DNA of 64,000 nucleotides, taken from Euptelea pleiosperma (lineage: Eukaryota > Streptophyta > Magnoliopsida > Ranunculales > Eupteleaceae). The notes beneath the pieces are model-generated. The model had not been told where the DNA came from. It did no database searches and saw only the letters and a program-made list of their open reading frames with translations. Below are positions 20,691 to 33,172 of this stretch, piece after piece (the stretch's first letter is position 1; every line of letters begins with the position of its first letter). Both the position numbers and the translations under genes were made by a program. The stretch spans positions 18,359,929 to 18,423,928 of the forward strand of contig CM068541.1 in the NCBI GenBank assembly GCA_035048495.1, in the 5' to 3' direction.

Positions 20691-22544
20691 TTTGCTAATA
20701 AAAACTTGTTATGGCCAGTTAGGATCAAACACATGGACACAAAGTTGCGAATCAGGGGAACCGAAATGCCAATGTAAAGTCAGTAGCCTTTTGCTGACAA
20801 GACATTAATATCATTGGCCCTCCCTCGTATATCAGAGAATAACATGTTTGAATTGGAGCTATGTTGAAAACTATTACATATCCCAGCAGAAATTGATATA
20901 AGTTATACCAGGTATGTCTTGAATTCAGTACAAGTATGTCATGAGCTATGTAACAATGCGCCACATGCGCATCAGTGTTTGACCTAGATATGATGTATCT
21001 AATGTGGTGCCTTTGAGAATCCGAAACGTGAACATGTCTATATACTAACAGGATATAGTATTTTAGTTACAGTTAAATCAGAAGGTTTTTTAAAAATAAA
21101 AATAAAAATGAGAAAAGAAATATATGAAAAGCTATTTAATAACTCAATAAATACAAGTAGTTTATAAAAGAAAGACGATCAAACAACTATTGTTGTGTTA
21201 AAAATAGTATGTTAAGGAGGGAACACACTGTCACGGACATTTTCCTCATCAACAATTCCAAATCAAATTCCAACAAAAACCCAAAAATCCCTATAAATTG
21301 GTAATTAGAAAACAAAGCAAAATAAAAGAAAACCAACTCAAAACACTCATGGGCAAACACAAAAAAGACACCATTTTGTTCATGGGCAAACACTTCAAAG
21401 CACCATTCATAAAATCAAACGGTAGTGTTTCAAAATCAGATAAGAAAATTACATGTTCTCAAAACACATAAATGACAAACTTAAAGCAAAAAATTAAACA
21501 ACCTGTACTCAAAACACTCAAATCCAAGAACAAGTAAAAAACTCAACAACAATTACCTACTGTCATAAAAATTAACAAGATATGGAGATAAACATCTGGA
21601 TCAAGAAAAAGGAAAAAAAAAAAAAAAAAACAAACGAGATCTCTGTCAAGCAAAGAAAACTTAACTTGTTATTCAAAGAACTCAACTGAGTTTTGAGTCT
21701 ACTCTTAACTCAAATCAATTCAATAAACCCCAATTAAGATAACGATGGGTCTTCGAACTTTTCTGGGTTTTTGATTTTCCTTAACTATATGCGAATAAAA
21801 AGTGATATAAATAGAAGTCACATGGAAATGCACTTCCAATTAGAACCCCAACCCAATCTAACAACAACAAATTTTTCAGTAAAAATTCAGGTAGCTGTGG
21901 GACATCCACATATAAAAACCTATATATATATGTGTGTGTGTGTGTGCGTGTGGCTTTTTGCCAAACTGTATAACTGGAGCAAAAGAAAGCTGAACAAGAC
22001 AGATTAAAATTCGTAGTGTTTATTGAAATACACGTGGACATTGTTAACAAAAGGAGTTCATGGATGTAATGGACAGGATCCCCAAAGTTCTCCTAATACT
22101 ACTCAAACTAGACATAAAAGAAAATTTCTCCTAAATATTCCAGAAATTGACTCATGAAACTAATTCCAAAATTAGTAACTAACATTACAAATGTTGCCAA
22201 ATAGTAGTCCTACTAAAATTTAGAAACTAAACATAAACTAAATTAAAAACCATCCTAAGACCAAAAACTATAGAACATGCAGTCTGGTCTAGATACGTTC
22301 CTTCAAGATCAAAAACTATAGAACATGCAGTCTGGTCTAGATCCGTGCCTTCAAGATGGCCAGTCTTTTGAAGCCAAGTATAACATTGCAAGACCTGGAT
22401 TTATGTATTGGTGATCACCATCAAGCCGAAGTTGGAAACCATTCAAAAAGCTGATATCCAAAGGGTGTGCTACTTGGAGAGGTACCTGTAACCAACATGA
22501 AGTAAATACTATGGGTTAAAGTTTACAAACTTGATTCTTGATAC
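20691..22544. other. Part of duplicated block present only in copy A
   Basis: No gene recognised. A (TA)n(TG)n microsatellite lies at about 21922-21951. A 49-base direct tandem duplication lies at about 22262-22360, each copy containing ATAGAACATGCAGTCTGGTC. Block copy B skips from the equivalent of 20670 to 22553. Confidence 0.6.
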
Positions 22545-22675
22545 TCTTACATAGCATACACTAGACTGCTACACTTAGCCATACCCAGGCTGGACAACGT
22601 GTTATAATAAATTAAATAAATGAAGGGGGCATCCATTTTCTAAAGGCATACCTAGGATCCAGTCCCACTAGTTAC

Positions 22676-24514
22676 TTTTTTTTTTTGATAAGTAAAGAGG
22701 TATTATTGAATATAGGCTTTTAGAGGCTGAGGAAGCCTAAACCAAAACAGAATACATAGGATTCGAAATCAACCAACAACAAACAAAAAATCGAAAACCT
22801 ACCACTACTGCTCCCCCCCTCTTCTAACCAGATCGGACCAATTGAACACGAACTCCTCGAACAAAATGCCTCTCCCTTCCTCGTACAACTGGATCCACAA
22901 ATACACCAACGCCTTGATCTCCAACGTAAGCTGCTCCAGATGAAGACTTTTGTTCTCGAAAACCCTCTCCTTCCACAAGCCCCAAATAATCGCTAATGGT
23001 ATCAATGCCCACATCCTTCTTCCCAATTTTCCAAGCCTCTTCCCTCTTCCCTCTCCAATTAAATAAATAACTCCTTAATTGACCTTAGAGCTACCCATAT
23101 ATGCCCAAACTCCCTAAGTAACCCTGTCCAGATAAGCCATGCGCTACTACAGTGTAATAGTAAATGATCAACCGATTCCCCACTTTTCAAGCACAAGGGG
23201 CAATGGTTCACTACTCTTACCCCTCTCTTCCACAAGAAATCCATTGTTTGAAGTCTTCCCCGAACTGCACACCACGCTAGGAACCATACTTTGGATGGAG
23301 GTCTACCACCCCATACCATGGTCGCTGGAAATTCCTCTGACTCACCCCCATCAAGTGCGCCATAAAATGACTGAACGGAAAATTTGCCTTTACTATCAAA
23401 AATCCACCGCCTAGAGTCGGCCCGCAAACTGAGTGTAGGAGTTTCTCCCACTTTGCTCATGAGAGCTTCCACACGTGGTACCTCCCAATCATAGAATTGA
23501 CAACGAAAGCCTAGCTTCCAAATCGGTTGACCATCAATAGTACCCTGCATCTCGCTAACTGAAGCAGACTTCTTATCGGAGATAAGAAAGAGATCATGAA
23601 ACTCAGATTTAAGATTATCATTCGTACACCATCTATCATCCCAGAATAAAACCTTGTCTCCCCTTCCTACTTTAAACATCACTCCCTTATTGAAGATATG
23701 TAAGCCCTTCATGATTCCCCTCCAAACCCCACAACCATACGCTCCTCTCGGTTCTCCACTACATCCCATAACCCCTTCCCCAAACTTGCTACTTATAACT
23801 CTACGCCATAAACTATCCCTTTCAACCCCAAATCTCCACAGCCATTTTCCTTTTAAAGCCTCATTCATTCTACTTAAATCTCTCACACCTAATCCACTTC
23901 TCTCCCTCGATCTTGTGACCACCCTCCATCTTACCAAATTAATTTTTCGACCATCTCCCTTTCCTCTCCACAAAAAATTCCTCATCAATCTTATCACTTT
24001 CTTTTCAATACTCGCTGACATCGAATACAAAGACATGTATATAAAGGCATACTAGAAAGAGTACTCTTAATAAGCACCAGCCTACCCCCCTTTGACAAAT
24101 ATTTGGCTTTCCATCTTGATAATCGACTCTCTAATCTCTCAATCACAGGGTCCCATATAGCCTTACTTCGATAACACGCTCCCAAAGGTAGACCTAAATA
24201 TTTCGCTGGTAGATGTCCCACCTTGCACCCTAAAATGGACGCTGCTTCATTAATACCCTCGGCCTCACTAAACACCTCAGACTTCGTAAGATTGATATGC
24301 AACCCAGAGACAGCCTCAAAACAGCATAACACTCCCTTGAGAAAACTAGTATCAACTCTACCACCTTCAAGGAACAAAATGGTATCATCGGCAAACTGAA
24401 GGTGAGAAATTGACAACCCACTTCTACCCACCTTAAAACCTTTTAACATACCTATCTCCTTAGCTATTTTCATCATAAGACTGAAGACCTCCACTACCAA
24501 CACAAACAAGAAGG
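22676..24514 (-). mobile_element. Rearranged LINE: reverse transcriptase to 3' end
   Basis: Minus-strand ORF2 from just before the catalytic box to the 3' end. SISHLQFADDTILFLEGG keeps the FADD box (24384-24395), then KYLGLPLGACYRSKAIWDPV, LIKSTLSSMPLY, FLWRGKGDGRKINLVRW, LKGKWLWRFGVERDSLWRRV, KVWFLAWCAVRGRLQTMDF, CPLCLKSGESVDHLLLHC and, after frameshifts near 23060, ERVFENKSLHLEQLTLE. It ends in a T-run (22676-22686, the poly(A) tail on the minus strand). The upstream side joins 24515 through a deletion of the region between DFRPI and SPFLF. Confidence 0.88.
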
Positions 24515-24605
24515 GCGATAGGTCTAAAATCTCTAATGTTATTTGCCTCTTGCTTTTTTGGGATTATAGATATAAACGTGGAATTGGCCCCATAATCAAG
24601 AAATG
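24515..24605 (-). mobile_element. Rearranged LINE: short fingers segment
   Basis: Minus strand FLDYGANSTFISIIPKKQEA then NNIRDFRPI. The same text continues the reading in the separate segment at 26461-26924, where it follows DFQEND directly, so this is the piece that should lie next to the end of the inverted segment. Confidence 0.85.
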
Positions 24606-25371
24606 TGTGGGGGGCAAAATGAGCAAGCCACGCCCTTTTAGATATGAGAATATGTGGTTGCAGGTTCCAGGATTCTGTGAGAAGATTAAAGAATGGTGAG
24701 ATGCTATCGAGTACACTGGAAGACCAGGAGAAGTCTTTAGAAAAAAAACTTTCAAGTGTCAAAAACAGGATTAAGGATTTGAATAAAGAGGAATTTGGAA
24801 GGATTGAGAACAAAAAAGAAGCTATTCTTGAAAGCATTGTAGCATTGGATTTGATAGAGGAAGAAGGAGATTTGAATGCAGAAGATAGATGTAAGAGGAG
24901 TTGTCTGAGAGAGGAATTGAACTCTGTCATGAGATTGGAGGAGATTAGTTGGAGGCAAAATTCAAGGATAAAGTGGCTTAAGGAAGGGGATAATAATACC
25001 AGATTCTTTCATAGGGTAGCAAATGCAAGAAGAAGGGTTAATTCTCTAGAAAGAATAATCATAGGGAATTGTGAAATGGTTGAGGAGGAGGAGATCAGGA
25101 AAGGGGTGAGTGAGTTTTATGAAGAGCTATATAAGGAGAATCAATCTTTTAGACCAAAAACCAATGGTCTTGAGTTCTTGAGATTAGGAGAAGGACAGAG
25201 TGAAATGTTAGAAAGGAAATAACGGAGGAAGAGGCAATCCAAGCACTGAGGAAGATGGAGGGTGATAAGGCACCAGGACCTGATGGGTTTACAATGGCTT
25301 TTTATAAGAGATGTTGGGAAACAGTAGGAAAAGATTTCATGGCCCTAGTTAAAGATTTCCAAGAGAATGAT
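24606..25371 (+). mobile_element. Rearranged LINE: inverted ORF2 segment
   Basis: Plus strand, opposite to both neighbours: SKPRPFRYENMWLQVPGF, EEISWRQNSRIKWLKEGDNN, TRFFHRVANARRRVNSLERI, then after a frameshift near 25220 [20 protein letters not shown] and KDFQEND. A 192-codon frame (24644-25222) is open. In the normal order this segment belongs between the endonuclease (25372 onward) and 24515-24605. It is turned round in place: its DFQEND end abuts the endonuclease, and its start abuts the FLDYG segment. Confidence 0.88.
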
Positions 25372-26444
25372 GCTTCTTGTGATCCTACTTCTGCCCTTCT
25401 TTTCATCACTAAATCTTATCACATTAAAATCTCCACCCACACACCACTGTCCCTCCCACAAACCTCGAACATCCGACAGTTCTTCCCTCAAGTGGGTTCT
25501 CTCTCTTTGACTCGTAGGACCATACACTCCCGTAAATATGAATTGGGTCCCTGAACTTCTAACTTGAGCCATGATAGAAACCGAATATGCCCCCACCAAC
25601 CTATCAATAACCTCTATCACCTGCTCATCCCACATAACAAGCACCCCACGTGATGCCCCAATAAAAAGAAGAGTACTCCATCCGATCTCTTCTCTTCTCC
25701 ATACTTCCTTCACCACTTTAACATCAATGTTCTCCATCTTTGTTTCTTGAGCTACGACAATATCACGCTTGGTCTTAAATATCACATTCTTACAAGCAGT
25801 TCTCCTATCCTTAGAGTTGAGACCTCTGACGTTCCACGATAACCAACTAAGCTTCATATCTAACCACTAGCTTTCTCCCTCTTTTACCACTTCCTATCCT
25901 ACCTGGGTCGCTATTTGCTAAAACACAACTAATTCTATGCAACTCCCTAGACAGTTTATATATGCTCCTGCAATTGGGACTGTTCTCGCCCTCTCCTCTC
26001 CTTACCATATTCTCATCCTCACATCTCACTTCTGCTCTCCTAATATTTTCACCCTCCTTAATCTCATCCTGCTCATTGCATTCCTCGATCCTAACTTGAC
26101 TTGTTGACCTTTTTTCATTCCTTTCTCTTTCTTCTATCCACCTATCTCGATTAGCCTCGTTACAACCCCCATTGCTTACGATAGACATGAGAAGATCTCT
26201 AGCTTCTTTCTCATGGCCCAGCCAAGAAATACCCAAACTCGCTCCAACCCTCAAAATATTTTATAATAGCCATATGGTAGATTCGAATCTCACTCTTTCA
26301 CACTCACTACCCTCCTTACCGCAAACCGATCCCCTCTCTGGCTCACCTTCCTCACCTATTCCCCTCACCTCATTATCCCTCCCAAACTTATTTCCAATCT
26401 GAGTTTCATAATCTCTCAAATCTGCTAAAGAAAGCAATAAGTCA
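25372..26444 (-). mobile_element. Rearranged LINE: ORF1 end and ORF2 endonuclease
   Basis: Minus strand. The C-terminus of ORF1 (about 26444-25847, charged, ending VRYEA and stop) overlaps the ORF2 start ATG at 25857 by eleven bases (ATGAAGCTTAG). ORF2 then reads MKLSWLSWNVRGLNSKDRR, VVAQETKMENI, FTGVYGPTSQRERTHLREEL and CVGGDFNVIRFSDEKKGRS, the EEP endonuclease motifs, with the Trp that the 7.5 kb copy has lost. It breaks off after RITRS, so the SRLD and SDH motifs are missing. Confidence 0.87.
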
Positions 26445-26460
26445 GAATTGATCTCTGTCA

Positions 26461-26924
26461 ACTTGCTACCAGGCTAATAGGTCTAAAATCTCTAATGTTA
26501 TTTGCCTCTTGCTTTTTTGGGATTATAGATATAAACGTGGAATTGGCCCCATAATCAAGAAAATCATTCTCTTGGAAATCTTTAACTAGGGCCATGAAAT
26601 CTTTTCCCACTATTTCCAACATCTCTTATAAAAAGCCATTGTAAACCCATCAGGTCCTGGTGCCTTATCACCCTCCATCTTCCTCAGTGCTTGGACCACC
26701 TCTTCCTCCGTTATTATTCTTTCTAACATTTCACTCTATCCTTCTCCTAATCTCAAGAACTCAAGACCATTGGTTTTTGGTCTAAAAGATTGATTCTCCT
26801 TATATGGCTCTTCATAAAACTCACTCATCCCTTTCCTGATCTCCTCCTCCTCAACCATTTCACGATTCCCTATAATTATTCTTTCTAGAGAATTAACCTT
26901 TCTTCTTGCATTTGCGGTCCACCT
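26461..26924 (-). mobile_element. LINE internal fragment between 16-bp direct repeats
   Basis: Minus strand [59 protein letters not shown], then FLDYGANSTFISIIPKKQEA and DFRPISLVAS. It is a second copy of parts of 24515-25371, here in uninterrupted order. It has no poly(A). The flanks carry GAATTGATCTCTGTCA exactly repeated at 26445-26460 and 26925-26940. Left of it lies ORF1 sequence (LTEINSDLLLSLADLRDYE), so the fragment interrupts ORF1. Confidence 0.82.
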
Positions 26925-28435
26925 GAATTGATCTCTGTCACCAACAAAGAGAAGGCTATAAAGCTCAGCAAGTTGACATATGGCTTGGGCTGCTGATTGG
27001 ATTGAGTCATTCAAAATCTACCAAGTCAGAAAGTCAACTGATCCATGGAACTTTAAAAAGATAACCACTTGGTCAAGTTTTGCAAATTGTTTCATGACTT
27101 GGTGATTTACCGAGTTCTAAGTGACCTGACCAAGTACTGTTGTTCTCTCATACAAGAGCAATCAACGAACGATCAACATTATTTTGTCTGTTTTAAAATT
27201 TGACATTTTTACATTTCTTGAATATAAAACTAAAGTTCACAAGTGGTCCCAGTCAGCAAATTGACTTTCCCAAGTAAAGTTCTATAGTTTAGGGAGTTCA
27301 GTCACAAGTTCTCTAACATTGAGTCGAAAGTACAACTTACATCCAATTCAAAAGCCTTCTTCTACAGAATAGACATTAGTTCGTCGAGTTGAGGCACAGT
27401 AAAGGCTGGAACTCCAAAATAGGAACATCTACCTGCTTCATAAAGATTATAACATCAGAAGAAAGGTTATGTTTTTGCATCCACTTGATTCATACACATA
27501 AGATCCATGGAATAAGCTTGTATTCATATCAAACAAGATTAAAATGAAATGCCCATGGAAAACAATTGCAAAATGAGAGCATTCCCTCAAGGTATAAAGA
27601 TTAAAAAGAAAATGAACAATGTCATGCAATAGACCTGTTCTGCTAAGAATATCTTGAAGGCAAACAACACAAAGAAGTGGAAGTAAGTAGGCATTGGTAC
27701 ATCTTCATTAGATTTCCCCTGCACACCAACAAAAGAGAAATTGCAGGAGAATTAACATTGCAAGAGAATACATTGTCGCAAAGAAATGGTTCATAATTAA
27801 TGCAGATAAAAATAAAGAACAGATGTCACTCTTTTCCTTTTTTTCTTAGTAACAATAAACATCATCGGATAAGGCATACATGTTCGAAAGGCTGTCAATG
27901 ATTATGTGACAGAAAATAAAAATTGAAAAAGAAGAAGATAAACACATGAATAAGAAGTTACGTTTGTCCTTGGTGATAGACTAATAGATTTTATGTTTTG
28001 AGTCATCTGAACCTTTAGATAATCGAAAATTAAATTGAAGTGATGGCCCTTGTTGGACTATTGACAGGATCGTTTAGTAACCAAAGAGTAGACAGCATCC
28101 AAGGCCTCCTCATAAGGAGATACTCTGCTTAGGCGATCCAAAGTCATCAACTGCTACACCACCGTTCGAGTAAAAAAAGCAAAACTCTTTGAAACCCATG
28201 ATCATCACAACTAGTTTATGGTTTTGAAGAAGAAATATAAGAAGAAAAGGTAGAAAAACAGAGAAGGTACGTATCAGCAACCATTTTAGTGGTACCGGAC
28301 ATGCGAGTTGTCGTCCACATTGAGTTGGCTGATGGAAAGAGTAAAGTATATCATTATTATTGTTCCCATGCTCGACCTGCCAAAGATAAAACACCCGATT
28401 TGAACATTTCTAATGCTTGTTGGATGAAATCACAA

Positions 28436-28640
28436 CCATAAAAAGGACTTTCCCTGACGGATTTAATCCGTCATAAAGGCCTTTGAGATGGATAGTATCT
28501 GTCACATGATCCATCGCAGAATGGTGGGCCACAAAAGGTATTGCGACGGATCAAATCCGTTGGTTTTGTTGTAAATACTGACGGACTGTTGTGAGTGTGT
28601 CGTTGAAAAACAACGTACTAGTGTCGTTGTAGGGAATGTA
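28436..28640. mobile_element. Possible CACTA-like fragment
   Basis: Absent from block copy C, which runs on after TGTTGGATGAAAT. Inside are GACGGATTTAATCCGTC (a palindrome), GACGGATCAAATCCGTTGG and, on the minus strand, an end reading CACTAGTACGTTG. Repeated subterminal words and a CACTA terminus suggest the CACTA superfamily, but the opposite terminus and a 3-bp duplication were not found. Confidence 0.3.
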
Positions 28641-29875
28641 ATTATTAAAAAACAAACACAGTGATGGTCTGCTGAGCTTCTCCTCAACAGATCATCCCTG
28701 CTTTTCCTTCCTGTAACGTCTGATAATCAGATTTCTACTCTTCCACGATTGTGTTCCATCCCGTCCATCGGTTCTCATAGTTCACTAGTGGGCCAGATAA
28801 GACCCAGAAGGCTCCAAGGAGAAAGTATATGATGTATTTCTAGGAGGTAAATTCCAACTAAAAACAGGACAGCTCTGATGTGAGTGGTGTCACATATCAG
28901 ACAAACAGAATACAAGCAGCAACTTTTTGTTATTTTTGTATATGAAAAAATAACAAAAACATCTATTTTGAGTAAAAAAAATTGTCAACAAATTGAGTGA
29001 AGAGCAGAGAATGCTCACATGAAATAAAAGACGAGGAGTTATATTATTTCATAACCTAAAACATGATTACAGCCCATAAAGCTCTGGCAAATCAACGTCT
29101 CTAGAAATTTATCTCATCATCATCATTGAAATATACAAAAGCATTCATATTTAGAAGATTAGCCATAATTTGAAAACCATAGGAGAAGTGGTATGCCAGT
29201 GCTAGTTTATTTGATATGAAACTGGCATTAGTTACCCATATATATCCAATATCACATTTGTAACATTAGCGCCTATAATAAGTAAATAATCATGATGAAG
29301 ACAAAAAGAGTCTGTCTCCATGATACTTACACACTAAGTAAACTGGAAGTCTTAATATATATAAAAAACAAAAACCTAAGCACAACAATCCAACAGATAA
29401 CTGAGATTAAAAATAGAACAAGATCTACTTTATAATTTGAGAGTATAAGAGTGTCTTGTTGCATCCGATGGTAACGATAAGATCATATGATCATTTTATG
29501 CTCGATTCACAAATGGTGCATTTGGATGATGACATGGAAGAGTAAATAAGAGAAAGTGTTTAGTACTGCACTGCCTCGACCACTATCCTTATGCATTGAG
29601 TTGTGTTCTCTAAACCAGCGGACTGTGATAAAGGCACTCCAGTAGTACTGCACTGCAATTAATAACAACAAACACCACTAAAATGAATTTTGCTTACCCA
29701 TCCTAGGCTGAATAGGTCAGAACTTTGCCATTTACATCATCAAATTCAATAAAACTAGGCCACTCCAAATAGAAAGAGAGTCCAGCATCCAGTTGATTCC
29801 TTGTAATATACCTACAAAAATTCTATCCAACAGTGTCATTACCATAGATCTAAAAGCTGGACCAGCCTAAAAAAA
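28641..29875. other. Unassigned sequence within copy A
   Basis: Absent from block copy B at this position (45540 joins the two flanks). I find no terminal repeats, coding frame or tRNA-like signal. Confidence 0.4.
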
Positions 29876-31498
29876 GTGTGAATTCAAAAATGAGGTGGCT
29901 AGTTCGATTTTGCTACCTTCCAACATGATAAAGCTCCAATGCATTATAAACATGTACACTGAGGACGTACTTGACTGGCTGGATGATATAATGTTCAGGA
30001 ATTGAGTATCTTAATCAATACGAGTAGTCATACATTTCAAAGAGCTAAAGTGATCAGAGGCATAAACTGATACTATGATGAGTGACTCATTGCTCTTGTT
30101 GTAGAAAATGTTCCAAAGTAATCACCTCGTCAGGGCTGATATTCAGGAAGCATATATGTTTGTTGGTTGCTGCCAAGAACAGTCAGAAGAGACCAGGAAG
30201 ATTGTAAAGATGTCGAGGTGGCAAAACCTGCGGACTCCCCTTGGGTCTACCACCTTAGCTGCCACATATAAAGAAAACCCCACCACTCACGAGAAGAGTT
30301 CTACAATCTGCACCCATCAACCATTCGCAGAAGAGTCAAATCAAGGAGGCACCTGTTGGGGGATGGGGTTCCTTTGTGGATGGCTCTCAATCTATACACC
30401 ATTTTTATCTTCTTCTTTCAATTTTTTTTTTCGCTAGGCTTTTCTTTCAATTTTTTGCTTGAAACTTGATAGAATTGCAAAAAGAGAAAAAAAAAATGAA
30501 ATGGACCTCAATTACACCAATATGACCATAGAATAACTGCACGAGATTATTTGAGACACACTTCACTTATGCATCCGAATTTTGGGGGGGAAGGGAAGAG
30601 AATAAATGATCCCCACTGAGACTGAATGAATGATCTGGATCAATGACCATATAAGTGGGGGACCATGTGTATGGCAATGAAGGAAAGTAGTAGGGATAGG
30701 AAATTTAAATAAATTGAGGGCGATGGATGGGAGATGTTACTTAACTACGGGTGCTATCATCATATTCACACACACACACACACACACATGTTTCTTGATA
30801 TAGAGAACCAAAAATACCATGACATGTTACAAAAATAGACTGCGTGTTGTGTTCGCGTATGAACTATGAATAGAAGAATTTAAACACAAATCTGATAAAA
30901 CAGTACAACTCATGAAGAATTAAGCAATCAGGAGTATTGTAAACTTAAGGACAACAAACATGTATATTACGAAAAAAAAGAAGCAGCAGTAGAAGAAGAT
31001 GAAATTGATCCTAACCGTATCTGGGTTCCAAAAGGATCCTCTAATGGAGCTCTGATTTTTGTGGATCTGTGAATTGAACTAAGGTCATTTTCTTCTTTTT
31101 TCTTCTTCTTCTTCTTGTTCTTCTCTTACAAAGGCTTCTTAGAAACTGAATGTGTCTCCATGCCTTTGAGTCGCAACCAGTAGAGATCAGAAAAATAAAC
31201 TGAATGTGTCTCCTACCCAAATTCATCTTGATCTTAGAATCAAGGCTGCAACTGTGTATATCAATTAGAACCACTGACTGGTACATCTTTGTTACATTCT
31301 TCATTGAGAATCATCAAAAAACAACAACTCAATCTTCCTTTGTCAGCCGGTGTAATTGTAGAATGAAGAAAAAAAATAAAAAACCAAGAAAATGGAGGAT
31401 TAAGTTCCAAAAGCTATTACTTCCAAAACCACCCACACCCGTACTTCAACAAAAATTCAAAATCAAACTGAAACCCAAACCAGAATTCCAATGAAGGG

Positions 31499-31548
31499 CT
31501 AGTCCCCAAAGAACCAACTCTCCTCTCCACTCCTCTCATCTACAACCA
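31499..31548 (-). pseudogene. Relic of a B3-gene 3' end
   Basis: Minus strand RSGEESWFFGD and stop, close to RSEEESRFFEE and stop at the end of the B3 fragment at 58361-58474. A third version, ESWFFGD and stop, is near 47770. It suggests an older B3 gene copy once stood here. Confidence 0.45.
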
Positions 31549-31912
31549 CCCCAAATCAAATTCCAATAAAAACACAAAAATCCCTAAACAACAATTACAC
31601 ACTACTGTCTTACAAATTAACAAGATATGGAGATTCACATCAAACTCAAGGAAAAAAAAGATCTCTGTTAAGCAAAGAAACTCAATTGAACAGTATAATT
31701 GGAGCAAAAGAAAGCTGAACAAGACATATTGGAATTCGTAATTCCATGTTTGAATTGTTTGCTGATTTACATAAACAGAATAATAAAAATGCAGAAAAAT
31801 CTGAATCAGATGAGGTCTCCCAAAAATAAAGAATCAGATGCACTTTAGAGAACGCGAACAAAAAAATGAGGCTTCTTCAGAGAACCGAAACCCTACAATA
31901 TGGTTCGGGTTT

Positions 31913-32605
31913 TTAACGAGAACCGCTGGTGCTAGCACCATCATCATATCTTCTTCGAACATTGATTGCAAAACCGAGTTTGGACGCTCCTCCACCTTGG
32001 GGTTGTTTCAATCGGAAGGCCCAAAGCTGTATTGTATCATTCTCTTTTAGCTCATTCGCTCCCACAAAAGAGCTCCACTGTTTGTTCAAAACATACTGCT
32101 CAAGACTCCGCCATCGTGTCAAGTTGAGCTTCGACAACCGCCCCATGGGGTCCACCACCTGCACTTCCACAATCCCCAGCTTCTTCTTGTCTTCTAACAA
32201 TATTGCCTTCTCTGCCTCCGTCAAGTAATCTATCAATGCTTTGCTCCTGGGTAAAAACAGACGTCCGTGAGTTCGGTTGACATCACTGAAGAAAAGCTGC
32301 TTTTCCATCAGCCAAACAGGGGTGGTGCCGCCATTTCCATTAATCGTGTCCATCAATAAAGTAGGAATCGGTTGTGGTGGGGTTGATGGTAGGTCCATCA
32401 CTGCTCTTGGAACCTTCTCCCTATTCCATTTGTTCTTCTTCTTGGTGATCACCTTCTTAGGTGCAAGGAAGGCAATCTTCTTCGCTTTGTTTTTGGTGCT
32501 CGTACAGGTCTTGACTGGACATTCCCCTTCACGTTTGCTGTCACTGTTCTCTGCAACATCTAACAGTGCCCCAAACTTCTTCCAATTTCCCTTGAATGTC
32601 AACAT
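31913..32605 (-). CDS. B3 domain (DUF313 type) protein, copy 1
   Basis: Intronless 230-residue frame. Residues about 102-216 form a DUF313-type B3 DNA-binding domain: KQLFFSDVNRTHGRLFLPRS, DPMGRLSKLNLTRWRSLEQY, WSSFVGANELKENDTIQLWA and LGFAINV, in the usual order. Residues 38-64 are Lys-rich (KKVITKKKNKW), a likely nuclear localisation signal. A short Pro-rich linker (PSTPPQPIPTLL) precedes the domain. These plant-specific proteins are presumed transcription factors. The ATG at 32605 is chosen because copy 2 starts at the equivalent place (both have a KKF.ALLDV start region). Frame fully open; expression unproven. Confidence 0.82.
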   Translation of the reverse strand: MLTFKGNWKKFGALLDVAENSDSKREGECPVKTCTSTKNKAKKIAFLAPKKVITKKKNKWNREKVPRAVMDLPSTPPQPIPTLLMDTINGNGGTTPVWLMEKQLFFSDVNRTHGRLFLPRSKALIDYLTEAEKAILLEDKKKLGIVEVQVVDPMGRLSKLNLTRWRSLEQYVLNKQWSSFVGANELKENDTIQLWAFRLKQPQGGGASKLGFAINVRRRYDDGASTSGSR

Positions 32606-32939
32606 TTAGGTGAGAACGAGAAGCAGAGAGAATTCTTGAGAACGAGACAAATTGAGGAGAGAACGAGAGAGGTTTATGAGAGAACGAGCTGGGGGTTCTG
32701 AAATAAAACAGAGCTGCTCTTCGTAGTTGGGTTGGGCGGGTTTTTGAAGTTTTCAATTTAGAAAGTTTCCTGCATGTCCCAACGTTGCACTCCATCAACG
32801 GCAACTGTATGTGCCACGTTGCACACTCCTGAAAACAACGCGAACCTTTTGGAAACCGTTATACAGAACCACACCTGGTCAGTAGCTACCTGATGAGTAA
32901 CTTTTCTCACAAGTTGTTGAGACGGAAGCCGGTCACAGC

Positions 32940-33172
32940 ACTCAATACGAGCCACGCGGCTTACTATTAGAGGACGATGACGGCATAGATGTTAGGCCAG
33001 TCACTCGGTGGACAGGTACACAAAAAATCATCAGACTGATTCGTGATTTCTAACCGATTCGATTGAAGTTATTTTCAAGGGTTGATTTTAACGGTAGGAA
33101 TTTGAGCATTATTTGGGTGCAAAAATCCAAAGGTTGTAAATCACTAATCAGGCTGATTTTTGGTTTATTGAG
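32940..33172. repeat. Foldback repeat relic
   Basis: GAGCCACGCGGC, then AAAAAATCATCAGACTGATT and, inverted on the right, CACTAATCAGGCTGATTTT. Right outer arm missing. Confidence 0.6.

Larger units (their letters stand above)
27165..31560. repeat. Duplicated block, copy A, right part
   Basis: 27165-27262 continues the match to 39055-39142. 27485-27595 and 29876-31380 match 45440-47045, and the latter also matches 55310-55870. 28070-28435 matches 56365-56755. A (CA)n run (30768-30788) is shared with 46460-46482. Open frames such as 30108-30437 have shorter, different versions in the other copies (45822-46007), which argues against coding. Confidence 0.8.

Noticed and set aside
30108..30437. 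109-codon ORF in block copy A
   Set aside because: The corresponding sequence in copy B has different frame lengths because of indels; no sign of coding constraint.
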